Source of the DNA: Aquarana catesbeiana
Lineage: Eukaryota; Chordata; Amphibia; Anura; Ranidae
Length of the DNA stretch: 64,000 nucleotides
Direction: 5' to 3'
NCBI RefSeq assembly: GCF_042186555.1
Contig: NC_133332.1
Location: 206,487,609 to 206,551,608, forward strand
The position numbers and the translations under genes are program-made. The notes beneath the pieces are model-generated. The model saw only the letters and a program-made list of their open reading frames with translations. It was not told the origin of the DNA and searched no databases. Below, piece after piece: positions 44,776-56,969 of the stretch (its first letter is position 1; each line of letters begins with the position of its first letter).

Positions 44776-45100
44776 TGGTATCACTGCAATCGTCAAGAGC
44801 AGGAAAATTTTATTTTGGGTTTTCATCATAGATGACACATTTCGTCATTTATGATGTCGTCACGCCCCTGATGAGGTCATAGATGACGAAATGTGTAGGA
44901 GGAGTTGGAGACGTGTGATGCGACTTGCATACTGGGACGCAGTGGCCATTTTGTGGGTTGGAAACACTGGACCATTCCTACAATGCCTATATTAACCTGC
45001 TGAAATGTGAGTGCAAAACTTTTTAACTTTTTATAAATAAACTAATATTTGGATGTCTGCACTATGAGGAGTCTCTTTTTTCTCTTAACTGGGTATTGAG
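44776..45100 (+). mobile_element. Penelope-like element fragment (inferred), third copy
   Basis: It begins at the Tc1 break. It contains the hammerhead-like core at 44868-44900 and, about 140 nt on, TTTTTATAAATAAACTAATA. The order matches the copies at 7.1 and 15.3 kb on -. A second inverted piece (CATAGATGACACATTTCGTC at 44827-44845) can pair with the core. Confidence 0.45.
44868..44900 (+). ncRNA. Hammerhead-ribozyme-like motif 3
   Basis: CTGATGA, stem II GTCA-TAGA-TGAC, GAAA, then TGTGTA followed by GGAG. Core CUGANGA...GAAA is complete and GUA satisfies NUH. Stem I would pair CC with GG next to the core and then weakens. The competing hairpin upstream could matter for folding. Confidence 0.5.
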
Positions 45101-45925
45101 ACTGTGAAGGAGATACAGAGTCTTCCCCATGCTGCTGAGAAGCTGTCAGTAATTTAGGTCCATGTTTGTTAACATCTACCTATGAGTAAGAGGTAGTGTG
45201 TTTGGGTGACGGTGGAGGTCTCTTCTCTTGTTTGATAACTCAAGACACATGCCTTTGGCTTATTTCGGACTTTTTAAAAGTGGATTACATTTATATGTTT
45301 TTGCCAGTTGAGTCTGTGCCAGCAATATATTTTGGGTTCATGTTGGACTTTTTTCAAGCGCTTCACTCTTTTCTATATATTTTGTTTATGTTTTGTCCAT
45401 GCATATTGTGATAGCTGCTATTTAATACTAATTTTAATTTAAGATATTATATGCTCCCAGTGCAACAAATTTTGGGTTTTTCTGCCAAGAAAGCATCAAC
45501 TTTAAAAATGCTGAAAGAAAATATATACTACAATTCAACAAACCTGAAAATGTGATCTATTCTTTACCTTAGTCCTCCAAGGTATTATTGAGTATGGTGC
45601 TTGATGGCTTAGCAACAAGATAGCACTGTTTTAAAGTCTTGGTCTCCACACAATGAGCCTTCCCAGAATGAGAAATGGCTTCTGGGTAAATCCTATATTC
45701 TTCCTGACATGTTTCTAAGTTAATGGTCCTTTAACTGGATCTATAAAGACCATTGCTGAATCAAGACACCAGTCCATGCACAATCCCGTTTCAGTCTACT
45801 GAGCCATGTGTTTGGTGTGTCCAGTCAGCATGTGAAGCTACAACCATTGGTAGAACCAATGCCTGATTTTTTTAAATTGCATTTAGCATTCCAATAAAGT
45901 CACTTTCCTGGCTCTTCACATGCTC
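45101..45925. other. Noncoding stretch
   Basis: AT-rich; no gene or clear repeat end recognised. Confidence 0.4.
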
Positions 45926-45929
45926 AAGA

Positions 45930-46416
45930 GCATTCCCAGCAATTCGTTCCAGAAACATGCTTGTAATCCAAAGCACTTGTATATCAAACCGAATATCCCC
46001 ATAAGAAATAATGGAAACTCAAATGATTTGTTCCCCAACCATTTATGCATAGGTCCCTCAGTTTATAGTCTATATAAAAAGATTATAGCAATGTGATAGG
46101 TTGTGTAACTATAAAATGTCCATCCACAAATAGAAGCCTTCTCAAGGGGATTAGAAGCAAAATCATGCAGGAGCTACAGAGCATAAAAGAGAAGAGAGTG
46201 TAGCAATAGGTTGCTCAATGTTGTACCTTCAATACATGTAACCATATTACTACACTTAGAGGCGCCTCTCTTCTCTTTTATACTCAGTTGTGACATGCCG
46301 CTACTTGTATATCAAGATATCGCTTGTATATCAAGTCAAAATTTATTTAAAAAATGTGCTTGTCTTGCAAAACGCTCTCGAACCAAGTTACTCTCAAACC
46401 AAGGTTTTACTGTATT
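45930..46416. repeat. MITE-like repeat with AAACCAAGGTTTTACTGTA end
   Basis: The right end reads CTCTCAAACCAAGGTTTTAC then TGTA. Internal motifs CTTGTATATCAAG occur three times. A CAGTAAAACCTTGG-type end is reminiscent of pogo/Tigger-like MITEs. The left end is degenerate (near 45950) and no TSD was assigned. Confidence 0.45.
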
Positions 46417-47486
46417 TAGTTGACTTTTAAATATGTATTTTAGCTTAACAGCAACGGGGTCATGCACTTTCTCTTTCCTTGATTGGGTCACACATGGAGC
46501 TGCTAACATAGAACCTCTGAAATCTATAGTATTATTCTTCATAATCAGAATAATCTGACTTGATTTTACTGTCTGTGCTCGTCAGCAGTTTTGTCTTTCT
46601 TCATGTTCCCTGTGGCTTTCCGAGCAAACTGGAGCTTGTCAGCTCTAATTTTATCAAAGAAGCTCGGAGATCCCAATGAGCAGTTCACACGCTTTGCTAT
46701 GCTGCGCATTGCTAGATAGATACATCTATCTAAAGGAATCCACAATTTCTTTGAAATGAACAGTGCTCCATTTATGACAGGTTAAAGTAACATATGTGGC
46801 CCTTTAACTCTTCCCCTCGTTATTGGAAGTGCCAAGCAGCCCATATGCTGCACCCAAAGTTCTCTCTCTGAAGTTTCTAGGCTATTTTTATCATTCGGCA
46901 CAATGAAACAACTTCTGACGGCCTTGATGCGAGGGATCAAAGATGGGATGGATTGCCTTTGCTTAATAAGAAATACACTACAACTGAGAATAAAAAAACG
47001 TCGTTATTGTGAAATGATCAGAAGAAGCTTTGAGATTTGGTGCAGGATCTGTAACACTTTGCAGCCACTTGCTAATGCAGGAAACGTAGAGAGAAAATCA
47101 TAATGGCTGTAATTGTCCAAACCATATCATCACCACAATTATCTATCTTCATGTATGTATACAACACTGACATATTATGTAGTGCTTGCAGAGGACAAAC
47201 AGGCTAACAGACAGAAAGACCTTTTCATTAGTCCTTATCCCTTACAATTCCGTGTTTGTGGTGAGGACAGTTTGGTGAGGTACCATTAACGTGCCAGTGC
47301 GCTTTTGAAACATCTGGGGGAAATTTGCAAAACCACAGGGAGGACACACAAACTTCCAGCAGACAGTGTTTTTACTAGGATGATATCCAAGACTCACAGC
47401 TGCAAAGCAAGGGTGCAAACCACCTATCCACCATGCTATACAATAGTATGCTGACTCTATCCTGTTTAGTACATAGTCTAGGGACC
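46417..47486. other. Noncoding stretch
   Basis: No supportable gene or repeat boundary. Could be single-copy intergenic DNA. Confidence 0.4.
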
Positions 47487-49180
47487 CAGTGGTGTCACTA
47501 GGGTTGGTGTCACCTGGTGCAGTAAAACATGGTGTCACCCATGTTTTACCTCACTGCCACGTCTCTCCCCCCTCAGCCTGCCACAGTGCTCTGTCCTGCC
47601 ACTGTAGAGTGACAGCAGGAGCAGGACAGAGCAGTACACACTTGGCATGCTAGCACATCAGGCTTTCTCCTGTCTAGCCTGCCACAGTGCATTTGATGGT
47701 GTCACCCAAGGCTCAACCATGCCCCCCACAGGGGAGAGCACACCACATGAAAGGGTAGGTGTGGCTGAATTGCACTAACAATGGGAGGACCTTACAAAGG
47801 CATTGTTAAATACCATGAGCGCATTTTGCAGAGGGTATAGAAGTACACTACATACAGAGTGCAGTGTTCAGGAATGTGATACAAACAGGGCGCAGCACTC
47901 AGGAATGTGCTAAGTACAGGGTGCAGGAGTCAGGAGTGCACTATGTACAGGGTGCCAAGGCTCAGAAGTTCTTTTTGTACAGAGTGCAAGGCTCAGAAGT
48001 TCTTTATGTACAGGGTGCAAGGCTCAAAATTTTTGCCATGTACAGGGTGCAAGGCTCAGACGTTTGCTATGTACAGGGTGCAAGGCTCAGAAGTTCTCAA
48101 TGCACAGGGTGCAAGGATCGCTATGTACAGGGTGCAAGGCTCAAGAATTCTTTATGTACAGGGTGCAAGGCTCAAGAGTTCTCTATGTACAGTGTTCAAG
48201 GTTTAAGAGTTCGCTATGTACAGGGTGCAAGGATTGCTATGTACAGGGTGCACGGCTCAGAAGTTCTCAATGTACAGGGTGCAAGGATCGCTGTGTACAG
48301 GGGGCAAGGCTCAAGAATTCTCTATGCACAGGGTGCAAGGCTCAAGAGTTCTCTATGTACAGGGTGCAAAGATTGCTATGTACAGGGTTCTAGGGTCAAG
48401 AGATCTCTATGTACAGGGTGCAAGGCTCAGAAGCTCGTTATGTACAGGGTGTAGGATTGCTATGTACAGGATGCAAGGCTCAGAAGTTCTCAATGTACAG
48501 GGTGCAAGGATCGCTATATACAGAGTACAAGGCTCAAGAATTCTCTATGTACAGGGTGCAAGGCTCAAGAATTCTCTATGTACAGGGTGCAAGGATCGCC
48601 ATGTACAGGGTGCAAGGCTCAAGAATTCTCTATGTACATGGTGCAAGGATTGCCATGTACAGGGTGCAAGGCTCAAGAGTTCTCTATGTACAGGGTGGAA
48701 GGATCGCTATGTACAGGGTGCAAGGATCGCTTTGTACAGAGTGCAAAGTTAAGTACTGCATGCTTCACAGGCCAGAAAACAGAACAGAGGGCTGCTGCCA
48801 AATAGCAGGTACAGCTTAAAGAGGGTGTGCAGTCTGCACATGTGGACTTTAGAAGGAGCTGCCATCGGGATAGTAGAGATGCCGCCAGAATGGTAGAGCT
48901 GCTGCTGGGACGGTAGAGCTGCCGTGCACATCCCCCACCCCCTCCCTCTCTCATAGAGATACTGCTGGGCAGGGAGGACTGTGCACACCGCCAGGAGAGG
49001 GGAACTGTCATCTGTACACGCAGAAGCTTGGCTTCTGTGTGGAAGTGAAAGCAGTGAGCGGCACGTAAGGGGCTATTGTTAGAAGTGGTCACCAGCAGAA
49101 AAAAAGCTCTGGTGTCACCCCTCTGATGGGTGTCACCCGGGTGGGGTCTGCACCCTTTCACCCCCATAACGATGCCACTG
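47487..49180. mobile_element. hAT-like non-autonomous element with large minisatellite
   Basis: The left end is CAGTGGTGTCACTAGGGTTG followed by GTGTCACC. The right end, reverse complemented, is CAGTGGCATCGTTATGGGGG with GGGTGACACC inside. These are hAT-type ends. An exact 8 bp duplication was not found. The interior is dominated by the array at 47845-48755, and the right third resembles 41100-41215. Confidence 0.7.
47845..48755. repeat. About 31 bp minisatellite, roughly 29-30 units
   Basis: Units of the form TATGTACAGGGTGCAAGGCT plus CAGAAGTTCTC, with a shorter variant lacking the last segment (GGATCGC). The first few units resemble the array at 40425. Several + frames are open for 99-196 codons (YVQGARL, MYRVQGS), simply because the unit lacks stops. 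Confidence 0.9.
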
Positions 49181-49654
49181 AGACCCTGAAAAAAGTTCTG
49201 GTTGTTGTTTGCTTATACCTGCTATTATATAGTGTTCTTGGAAATAGTGTAAGAAGATCCAATAACCAGAGTTATGAATATTTCAATCTCCAAGGCCAAC
49301 CATTAGGAGGTTTATTGCCAGTGGTGCATCCTGGGGGAGGTTATTAATACTTGGTGGAACCTTCTGCAAGCTTTCTTGCCTTTCAGTCTCTGCCTGGGCA
49401 GAACATGTAAGCTGTTACACGTCTTCAGGGCCTGCAGCCTGGCGAGGACACGTGTTTAGAGAAGAAACTAGGCCAGAGTTTAGGGGCCAATAAAATTGCC
49501 CTATATTGTCGCCCAGTTTTCCTGTGTGCCCAGGAGTATCACTAGGGAGGATTTTTGTCTGCTAGAGGGTGTTTTGAAAAGCAAGGCAAATGCTTGAACA
49601 CTGCAGGATGTCTGGTGGCTCATCCAGTCGCAATGTCTGCCACTTTCCTGTATT
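49181..49654. other. Noncoding stretch
   Basis: No gene or repeat recognised between the hAT-like element and the outer element of the L1 nest. Confidence 0.4.
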
Positions 49655-50209
49655 GCATACTTGCCAACAGTCCGAAATTTCCCAGGACAATCCCGATTTT
49701 TGGACCCTCATCTCGATTTAAGCTTGTCCTGATTATTTTCCCAGGATTTTGCTTTTGTCCTGGGAAAATTGAGAATGTTTTTAGCTAAAAATGGCAGCGG
49801 GCTACACAAAGATGGCCGCCACCATTGCCACGAGTATTGTTTCCCCTTGTGTTCAGTAGAGAGGTGAGGGCAGCCAATCAGCTTCTCTCTTCAGTGGCTG
49901 CAGGGATTGGAGACCCCTCCCCTCTCCACTGAACACAACAGGAAGATATCCGCCCCCATGGAGCAACATGTGACCGCTGGCTAGGGAGCCCCAGTCCTTC
50001 CATCACTGATGGTCCTGGCTCTCCCCAGCCTTTTTCGTAGACAAGGCTCCCCAGCTTGGCCTAGGTTGGCCCCACATTCTCCCGCACCGCAGGTAATACA
50101 ACAGGCATGACAGATCTTATGGACACGGCTGCTACACGTGACCTCCAGACTGGGTTTCCATCCTCCCCAGCATGTCGCTGATGCCCTTCCATGCTCCACC
50201 AGGCAGTGG

Positions 50210-50840
50210 TTAGTGCAGTGGGTATTGTAGTAATTAGTGTAGTGGGTGTTGTAATGTAGTGGGTGTTGTAGTAATCAGTGTAGTGTAGTGGGTGTTAAGT
50301 GTAGTGGGTGTTGTAGTAATCAGTGTAGTGAGTATTGTAGTAATCAGTGTAGTGTAGTGGGTGGTGTAGTGGTAATCAGTGTAGTGTAGTGGGTGTTGTA
50401 ATGGACAGTGTAGTATAGTGGGTATTGTAGTGTAGTGGACAGGTAGGTCAATATACTGTTCAGTATAGGAATCAGGTAGGTCAGTGTAGTGGACAGGTAG
50501 GTAAGTGTAATGGTCAGTCTAGGAATTATGTAGGTCAGTGTAGAGGTCAGTATAGGAATCAGGTAGGTCAGTGTGGGAATCAGGCTGGTAAGTACTATTG
50601 TAGGAAGGGAAGGTACTCAGGGAGTGCTAAAAGTCTGTAGGGGGCACCTGATGGATTCTGTAAGGACAGACTTTTCTGGGGACACCTGATGCAAGGACGG
50701 ACTCTGCTGGGGACACCTGATGCAAGGATGGACTCTGCTGGGGACACCTGATGCAAGGACGGACTCTGCTGGGGACACCTGATGCAAGGACGGACTCTGC
50801 TGGGGACACCTGATGCAAGGACGGACTCTGTTGGTGGCAG
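50210..50840. repeat. Two minisatellites: GTAGTGGGTGTTGTAGTAAT-like and 31 bp GGGGACACCTGATGCAAGGA-like
   Basis: 50210-50580 has loose repeats of GTGTAGTGGGTGTTGTA and GGTAGGTCAGTGTA. 50655-50835 has about six 31 bp units (GACACCTGATGCAAGGACGG and ACTCTGCTGGG). Frames across the latter on - (CIRCPQQSPSLHQVSPAES) are repeat by-products. Confidence 0.85.
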
Positions 50841-51129
50841 GCGACGCGGCAGGTGACAGGCTCAGGGGTCCCACTGATTCTGCATTATGGTGAGTTGAAT
50901 GATTTAATTTTATATTACTTTTTTTTATAATTTAATCTTTTATTATAAATTTTATAGATATACATAAACAGAAATAATCAAATCACGACTTAACATTTAT
51001 ATCTCATATATCAAAACCCCTTTTCCCACCCAGCCTCCCTTGTTGATCTGTTATCCTCTGCATCATTCTACCTTAACCTATTTCTATCATTGCCTGCGAA
51101 TATTTTAAGTATTCTCCATTTCGCCCAGG

Positions 51130-54100
51130 TTACTCTATAGTTTTCGATCCGTCCCTGCTCCGCACTGCACAAGTACTCCATATTGCTAGATCCACTCTCT
51201 GAAACCACTCTTTGATGCTTGGCTTCTTAGTGCACAGCAATTTTTTAGGGATGAGGCCTTTTGCTGCGTTGAGCAGGAACGGAACCAAAGTTTTTTTATA
51301 TTGTTTCCTTGTTTTAGTTGTTCCATGGAACAAACAGTTCCAGGTGTGTTGAGGGATCCTTTCTCCTGTTATCGTCTCTGTATAATCTAATATATCCCGC
51401 CAGTATTCTTTTATCTCTGGGCATTCCCACCATATGTGCAATGTTGTTCGTTGTTGTTTACAATTCCTCCCACAATGTGGGGACTTGTTTGGCTGGATTT
51501 TATTGATTCTTTTTGGAGTCAAATGCCAACATACCATGCACTTGTAGTTTGCCTCTATCGAGGTTATATCAGATGTATAGTCGTATAAAGCACTTATCAT
51601 TTGCATTTCATCTAATTTTAGGCCCAAATCCTGTTCCCATTTTTCTATAAAGGGTAGGGTCCCATGCCCCACTAGTTCTGTTAAAATTTCATATATTTGA
51701 GATATCCCATGTTTTACTGGGTTTTTTACAGAGCTTTTCCATTGGTGTTAACTCTTTCTCCTCTCTAATTGGTTAGGGGATTGTGTTTACAAAGTGTTTT
51801 ATTTGTGGATACTCCCATTCTTTTAAATAAGACCACCCATGCGTCGTTATTAGATCCTGCTTTGTCATAATTTACCCGTGAATTATAATGTCCTTAAGTT
51901 GTGCATTTCCCATTTTTCTTATCCGTGATCCGTTCCCTGGTTTGAAAAAATTTGTGCACGGGAGTGAGATTAATGGAGAATTATATTTCCATTTGTATTT
52001 ACGATAAAGTGTATCCCATATTTTAAGTACTGTTGAGTTATCTCATGTGTCGTTTTACTATATGTTCTATACAGGGCTTTTTTACAGCAGATACGCGGGG
52101 GGAACGCAGTTCCGGCACCTCCAGCACTGAATGTATGTAATGCCAAGGAGTGCTGGGTTGTGCTACAGTGTCTATTAATGCTGGCTGCTGGTCGATCTAT
52201 TGTTGCTGGAGGGGATCTATTTCTGCAGAAGGGTTGATTGCTGCTGGGGAGGTCTATTGTTGCTGTGTGGTATTTTGTTGTAGGTGGTCCATTGTTGCAG
52301 GGAAGATCTATTGTTGCTGGTGGGTCTATTGTTGTTGGCTGTGGGGGGGGTCTATTTTACTGCTTTTATTGTTATCAATAACAAACTCCATACAAATTAC
52401 TTGGTTCTGTATTCTCTAAAACTGGCAGTGCTGTGAGGTGGGCAGGGGGTGGAACCAAGGACTGGTGCTCAGAGTTAGGTAGGGGCAAAGACAATGGGTA
52501 ACTCCCAAAAGGGGGAGTTCCTGCACCTATTCTCTGAGAAAAAAAGCCCTGGTTCTAAATTTCGGTGGTATCCAAATAATTTTTGTAGTTGTGTCCCATA
52601 AAGTGTGTCTTCCATCTTTATCCATCTCTTTTTGGTGTTTAAATTAGCTCATTCAACTAGTCTAGCTAATGTAATTGCCTTACAATACCTTCCCATGTCT
52701 GGGAGTGCCATCCCTCCTTTTTTTTTTCCTGGTTAACAAATTATTATTTACCCTAGGTTTTTTATTCTGCCATATATATTTCAAAAGTATTGTTTTTATT
52801 ACTTTAAAAAAAACTTTTGAAGTTTTGAAATTTATATATTATTTTTGGTAAAATCACCATTTTTAGCATGTTCATTCTCCCTATCCATGAAATTGGTCTC
52901 CTTGCCATATTTTTTATCTCTGTTTTAATTTCATTAGTGGTAGTTAGTGTAGTGGAATAAAATTGGCTTGGTATAACTTATCTTCAGTGGATGTTATTTT
53001 AATTCATAGGTTATTTCTTCTTTTTCCCAAGTAAAGGGGAATTCTTGTTGTAATAATTTTTCCTCTTTTTTATTTATTCCTAGATTCAATATTACAGTTT
53101 TTATAGGATTTATCTTAAAGTTTGAAAGTGCTCCGTAATCTTTCAGCTCTTTTATTAGGCAGGGTAATGACAGCCTTGGTTTGGTCATGTATAGGAGTAT
53201 GTCGTCTGCATATGCTGCGACTTTATGCTCTTCCTCACCAAGTTTTACTCCTCCTATATCCACATTGTTTCGTATTTTTGTTAATAGTGGTTCTAATGCT
53301 ATTACGTACAGGAGTGGCGAGAGCAGGCACCCTTGTCTTGTCCCATTGATCATCTCAAAAGCAGATGACATACTCCCGTTGACCCCCATCCTGGATGTAG
53401 GCTGTTTATATAGGTTACTTACCCATCTCATAATTCTTGGTCCCAGCTCTATACTCCAAAGTGTTTCCATCATAAAACCCCAATCTACTCGATCAAATGC
53501 CTTTTCAGCATCGATCGATATTAAAATCATTGGGGACCTGCACTCCTTCTCTTTATTCATTAATAACATGGTTCTTATACTATTGTCCCTACTCTCTCTT
53601 CCTGGTACAAAACTGGCTTGGTCAACATTTATCAGATCTGGCATAAAGTTTTTTAGTCTCGATGCCAGAACTTTTGCGTATAATTTTGTGTCAGCGTTTA
53701 ATAACGCTATGGGCCGATAGTTGGAGCAAATAGTTCTATCTTTCCCTGGTTTTGTTATAACAGAAATATTTGCCAGGAGGGATTCCTTTCTTATTTCCTT
53801 GCTCTCCCCTATTTTATTCAAATAATTACATAGTTCTGGGACTAGTTGTTCTTTCAATCTTTTATAATATTTAATTGAAAAGCCATCTGGGCCTGTGCTT
53901 TCCCCCCCTGGTGTTTTCTTTAAAGCTTTATAAATTTCATCTTGAGTAATTGGTTCATCTAGTAATTCTGCGCTTTCTGCTGTTATTTTTGGTAAGTTAA
54001 CTTCTGCTAGATATTCCTGTATTTTAGATTTTCTAATCTCTTCCTCTTTTCGTGTCTCCTTATTTCTAATTGCATATAGTGCAATGTAATATGTTTTAAA

Positions 54101-55335
54101 GGCTTTAGTTATGTTTTTTGTTTCATTTCACCTTTCTCGTTTTTTATCTTTTCAATATAATTTAAAGTTTTTTTTCCTTTGATATTTTTACTAGGTATTT
54201 CCCAGGCTTATTCCCCCACACGTACCTTTCTTTCGCCACATTCTTAAATACTTTTCTAGTTTACTGCTCTATCATATCATTTAGTTGGCATCTTTTTATG
54301 ATGAACTTCTGATGTTTATCTGTATCTAAATGTATTTTGTGATTTTGTTCCAGCTCATACAGTTCCTTTATTATGTTTTTCATTTTTAATTCTCTTTCTT
54401 TTTTTTCCCAGCTCCAATGGAGATCAATTTCCCCGGATATAGGCCTTATGGGCCTCCCAAATTGTTGCCTTTGACACATATGGTGTAACATTTATACTAA
54501 AATATTGTTCGATCTCAGTCTTTATTATTCTTCCTACTTCTTCATCATCTATAAGATCTTCATTCAGTCTCCAAAGCCCTTTTCTCCGCTCCAAATCTCT
54601 AAATCTTATTTTTACTGTCACTGGAGCATGATCAGAGACAGAGATTATTTCAATCGCTGCCTCTGTAACATGCTCCAGTATTTCGTGGTCTACTAGGATG
54701 TAATCCAATCTCGCATATGTGTCATGTACCGTAGAGTGAAATGTATAGTTCTTTTTCTTTGGGTATATTATTCTCCATACATTGAGTAGTTGTTGACTAT
54801 GCATTTTTTAATCAATTTTAATTGTTTATTTTCTCGGCACGGTGCACGAGACATACTATCGAGGTCATGGTCCATTGATGGTCATGGTCGGGTCATGGTC
54901 CAAGTTAAAATCTCCTGCTAGGATTAAATGTCCTTGTTTGAATTCTGTTAGAGCGTTCAGAATCCCATTTAAGTATTTTTTTTGGCGTTTATTAGGACAG
55001 TATACGTTTACTAGCGTATACCTTAATCCTTGAAGAGTCTCTTTCAGAAACAAAAAGCGACCCTCTGGGTCTACCTTCCTATCTCTCAGGATGAAGCTGG
55101 TATTTTTTGCTATTCCAATAGCGACTCCTTTTGCCCTCTTATTTGGGGAGTCAGCATAATACCAGGTTGGAATCACCTGTGAGAATAATTTAGTATTTAA
55201 ATCATGCGATATATGCGTCTCCTGTAGGAAGATTATTTCCGCAAAGTACCTCTCCACCTCTTTAAGTACAGTATGTCTTTTTTCAGGGGAGTTCAACCCT
55301 CTTACATTGTATGTGATAAACTTAACGTCTGTCAT
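51130..55335 (-). pseudogene. L1 ORF2: endonuclease, reverse transcriptase, zinc-knuckle-like end
   Basis: From 55335: FITYNVRGLNSPEKRHTVL and LQETHIS, with Asn and Glu of the endonuclease, then LAGDFNLDHDP. The frame breaks near 54865 at a short local duplication (GGTCATGG). It resumes by 54804 with SVSDHAPVTV, the SDH box. The RT frame is open from about 54128 to 52994 with STGPDGFSIKYYKRLKEQ, GKDRTICSNYRPIAL, QASFVPGRESRDNS, SIDAEKAFDRVDW, GTRQGCLLSPLL and the intact catalytic YADD. 52990-51680 is degenerate and contains the hAT MITE. 51672-51130 has the CX3CX7HX4C motif (CGRNCKQQRTTLHIWWEC). Unable to make a whole ORF2 protein. Confidence 0.9.
52072..52551. mobile_element. hAT MITE inside L1 ORF2
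   Basis: Ends CAGGGCTTTTTT and AAAAAAAGCCCTG. Flanks GTTCTATA (52064-52071) and GTTCTAAA (52552-52559) differ at one base, fitting an 8 bp duplication. The interior has T-G-C-rich repeats (CTATTGTTGCTGG). Right part matches the left end of 40293-41220. Confidence 0.85.
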
Positions 55336-55789
55336 TAGTTAGCTTGTTAAGGATTCTTATTTTCACAGGTAATTGAGGACAAACAGATCTTATATCCCCC
55401 TCCTCGGCTTCCCCCTCCCACCAAATCCTCCTCCCTCCCCCCTAATCCCAGAGCCCCCCCCATCAGATGGTATCTTGTATCTTGACACATGGTCTGAAGC
55501 ACTCTCCTGGGGACCTCCTTGTCCCCCTGCTCCCTTTGACCTGAGGTGGAGTTCTGTTTGGCGCCGCTGGAACTCATCTCACCTATACCAGTGAGATGGT
55601 ACCAGAGCATGCCAAGAGTCCAAGTCCCTGCCTCGCTGCTATTTAATTTTAGTCTTTTCATGCTTCCCTCCAGACCCCCCCCCCCTGCCTCCCAAGTCTC
55701 TCGTGGGATAAAAAAAAAAACAAATTCATTTTGAGATCGATGTTTGCTATTGCAGCTGTTTATACTGCATTATTATCCAGGCCTCTTTT

Positions 55790-56857
55790 TTATGCAGTCT
55801 TTCGGTATGGGGATCTCCAGTTTTCTGCAGAATTACGCAGTGTCTTCTATGAATCTCAACCTGGTTGTACGTCAATTTTTCCTGCCAATTAGACATGAAG
55901 GGAAACCCCAGTTGTATTGGACATCATTTTCACATAATATTGCCAATAAAGGTTTTAGAGCTCTCTTTCTTTTCAAAGTTTCCTGTGATAAGTCTTGATA
56001 CAATTGCATGTGATTTCCTTCATGCTCTATGGGCGGTTTCCCTCTCAGATTTCACCATAGGTAATCTTTATCTTCCCAGTTTTTGAATCGCACAACGATG
56101 TCTCTTGGATTCTCCTGTGGGGTTCTTTTGGCTTTCTTATCCTATGGGCTCTCTCAATTTTTATTGGATTTGTTATTTCTTTATCCATCAAAGGATTGCA
56201 AATCTTTTTTATAACTTCTGTTAGATGTTCTTGATGGGAGGTCTTAGGTACACCGCGTATCCTTATGTTTTTTCTTCTATCCCTATTTTCTTGATCCTCT
56301 AGTTTATATGCTTGTTCGTGTTGTACTTTTTTCAAGGATTTAATTTCTGCTTCTAATTTCCCCATATTGATACTGTTACTTTCGGTAATTTTTTCCACTT
56401 CTTCCACTCGTTCCAGGATATGACCGAGGTTTCTATAAATTCTTTCCATTTTAGTTTTCAGAGATTTTTCCAGGGAAGCAAACATAGATTCAATTTAATT
56501 TTTCATCGATAAGGAAGGGTTATCTTGCTGTAGCTGTTCAGCTCTTAGTTCAGACTCTAAATCTGGCTCTTGTTCAATTATAGATTCTGAGAGTGTGTCA
56601 ATCTCATGTGTTGTTTTATTTTGTAATTTTTTCTTTTCCTTCTCCTTCTTCTCCTTCTTCTCAATCTGGTTGCTTTTAGTATTTTGTTGTTTTTCTGTCG
56701 GTTGCTTCTCTACATTTCCCATGTATGTGACGTATTTGTTCATTGGGCCTGGGCTGGTGGTCAAACTTAGGCGGGGTGATTTAGGGGTTGCTCCTCCTCT
56801 GGCCGCCTTTCCCCTCATTGTTCCTTGGGAATTACTGTTCTGCTCTAACCCCCTCAT
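55790..56857 (-). pseudogene. L1 ORF1 (coiled coil, RRM, C-terminal domain)
   Basis: Starts MRGLEQNSNSQGTMRGKAAR at 56857. A lysine/glutamate-rich N-terminus is followed by a TAA at 56497-56495. It then reads MFASLEKSLKTKMERIYRNL, heptad-like coiled coil, and an RRM core with QENRDRRKNIRIRGVPKTS. After a frameshift near 56045 come KPPIEHEGNHMQLYQDLS and YNWGFPSCLI, the usual C-terminal domain, to about 55790. ORF1p is the RNA-binding trimer of the L1 particle. Two main breaks disable it. 55336-55789 separates it from ORF2 and holds no further gene. Confidence 0.85.
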
Positions 56858-56969
56858 TTTTATTAAAGTCCGTTACTTATGTGTTCAGTTGATAGGTATA
56901 ATCTTTAGCTGGTTATGTTGGAGGGATGGTGGAGGGATGGTGGGTTTCTCCTCCTCTCTTCCCTCCTTC

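Noticed and set aside
40425..48755. CRISPR-like arrays
   Set aside because: The tandem units are contiguous without unique spacers, and the genome is plainly vertebrate.
47864..48819. Frames of 99-196 codons with YVQGARL/MYRVQGS repeats on +
   Set aside because: Products of a 31 bp array without stop triplets, open in several frames at once.
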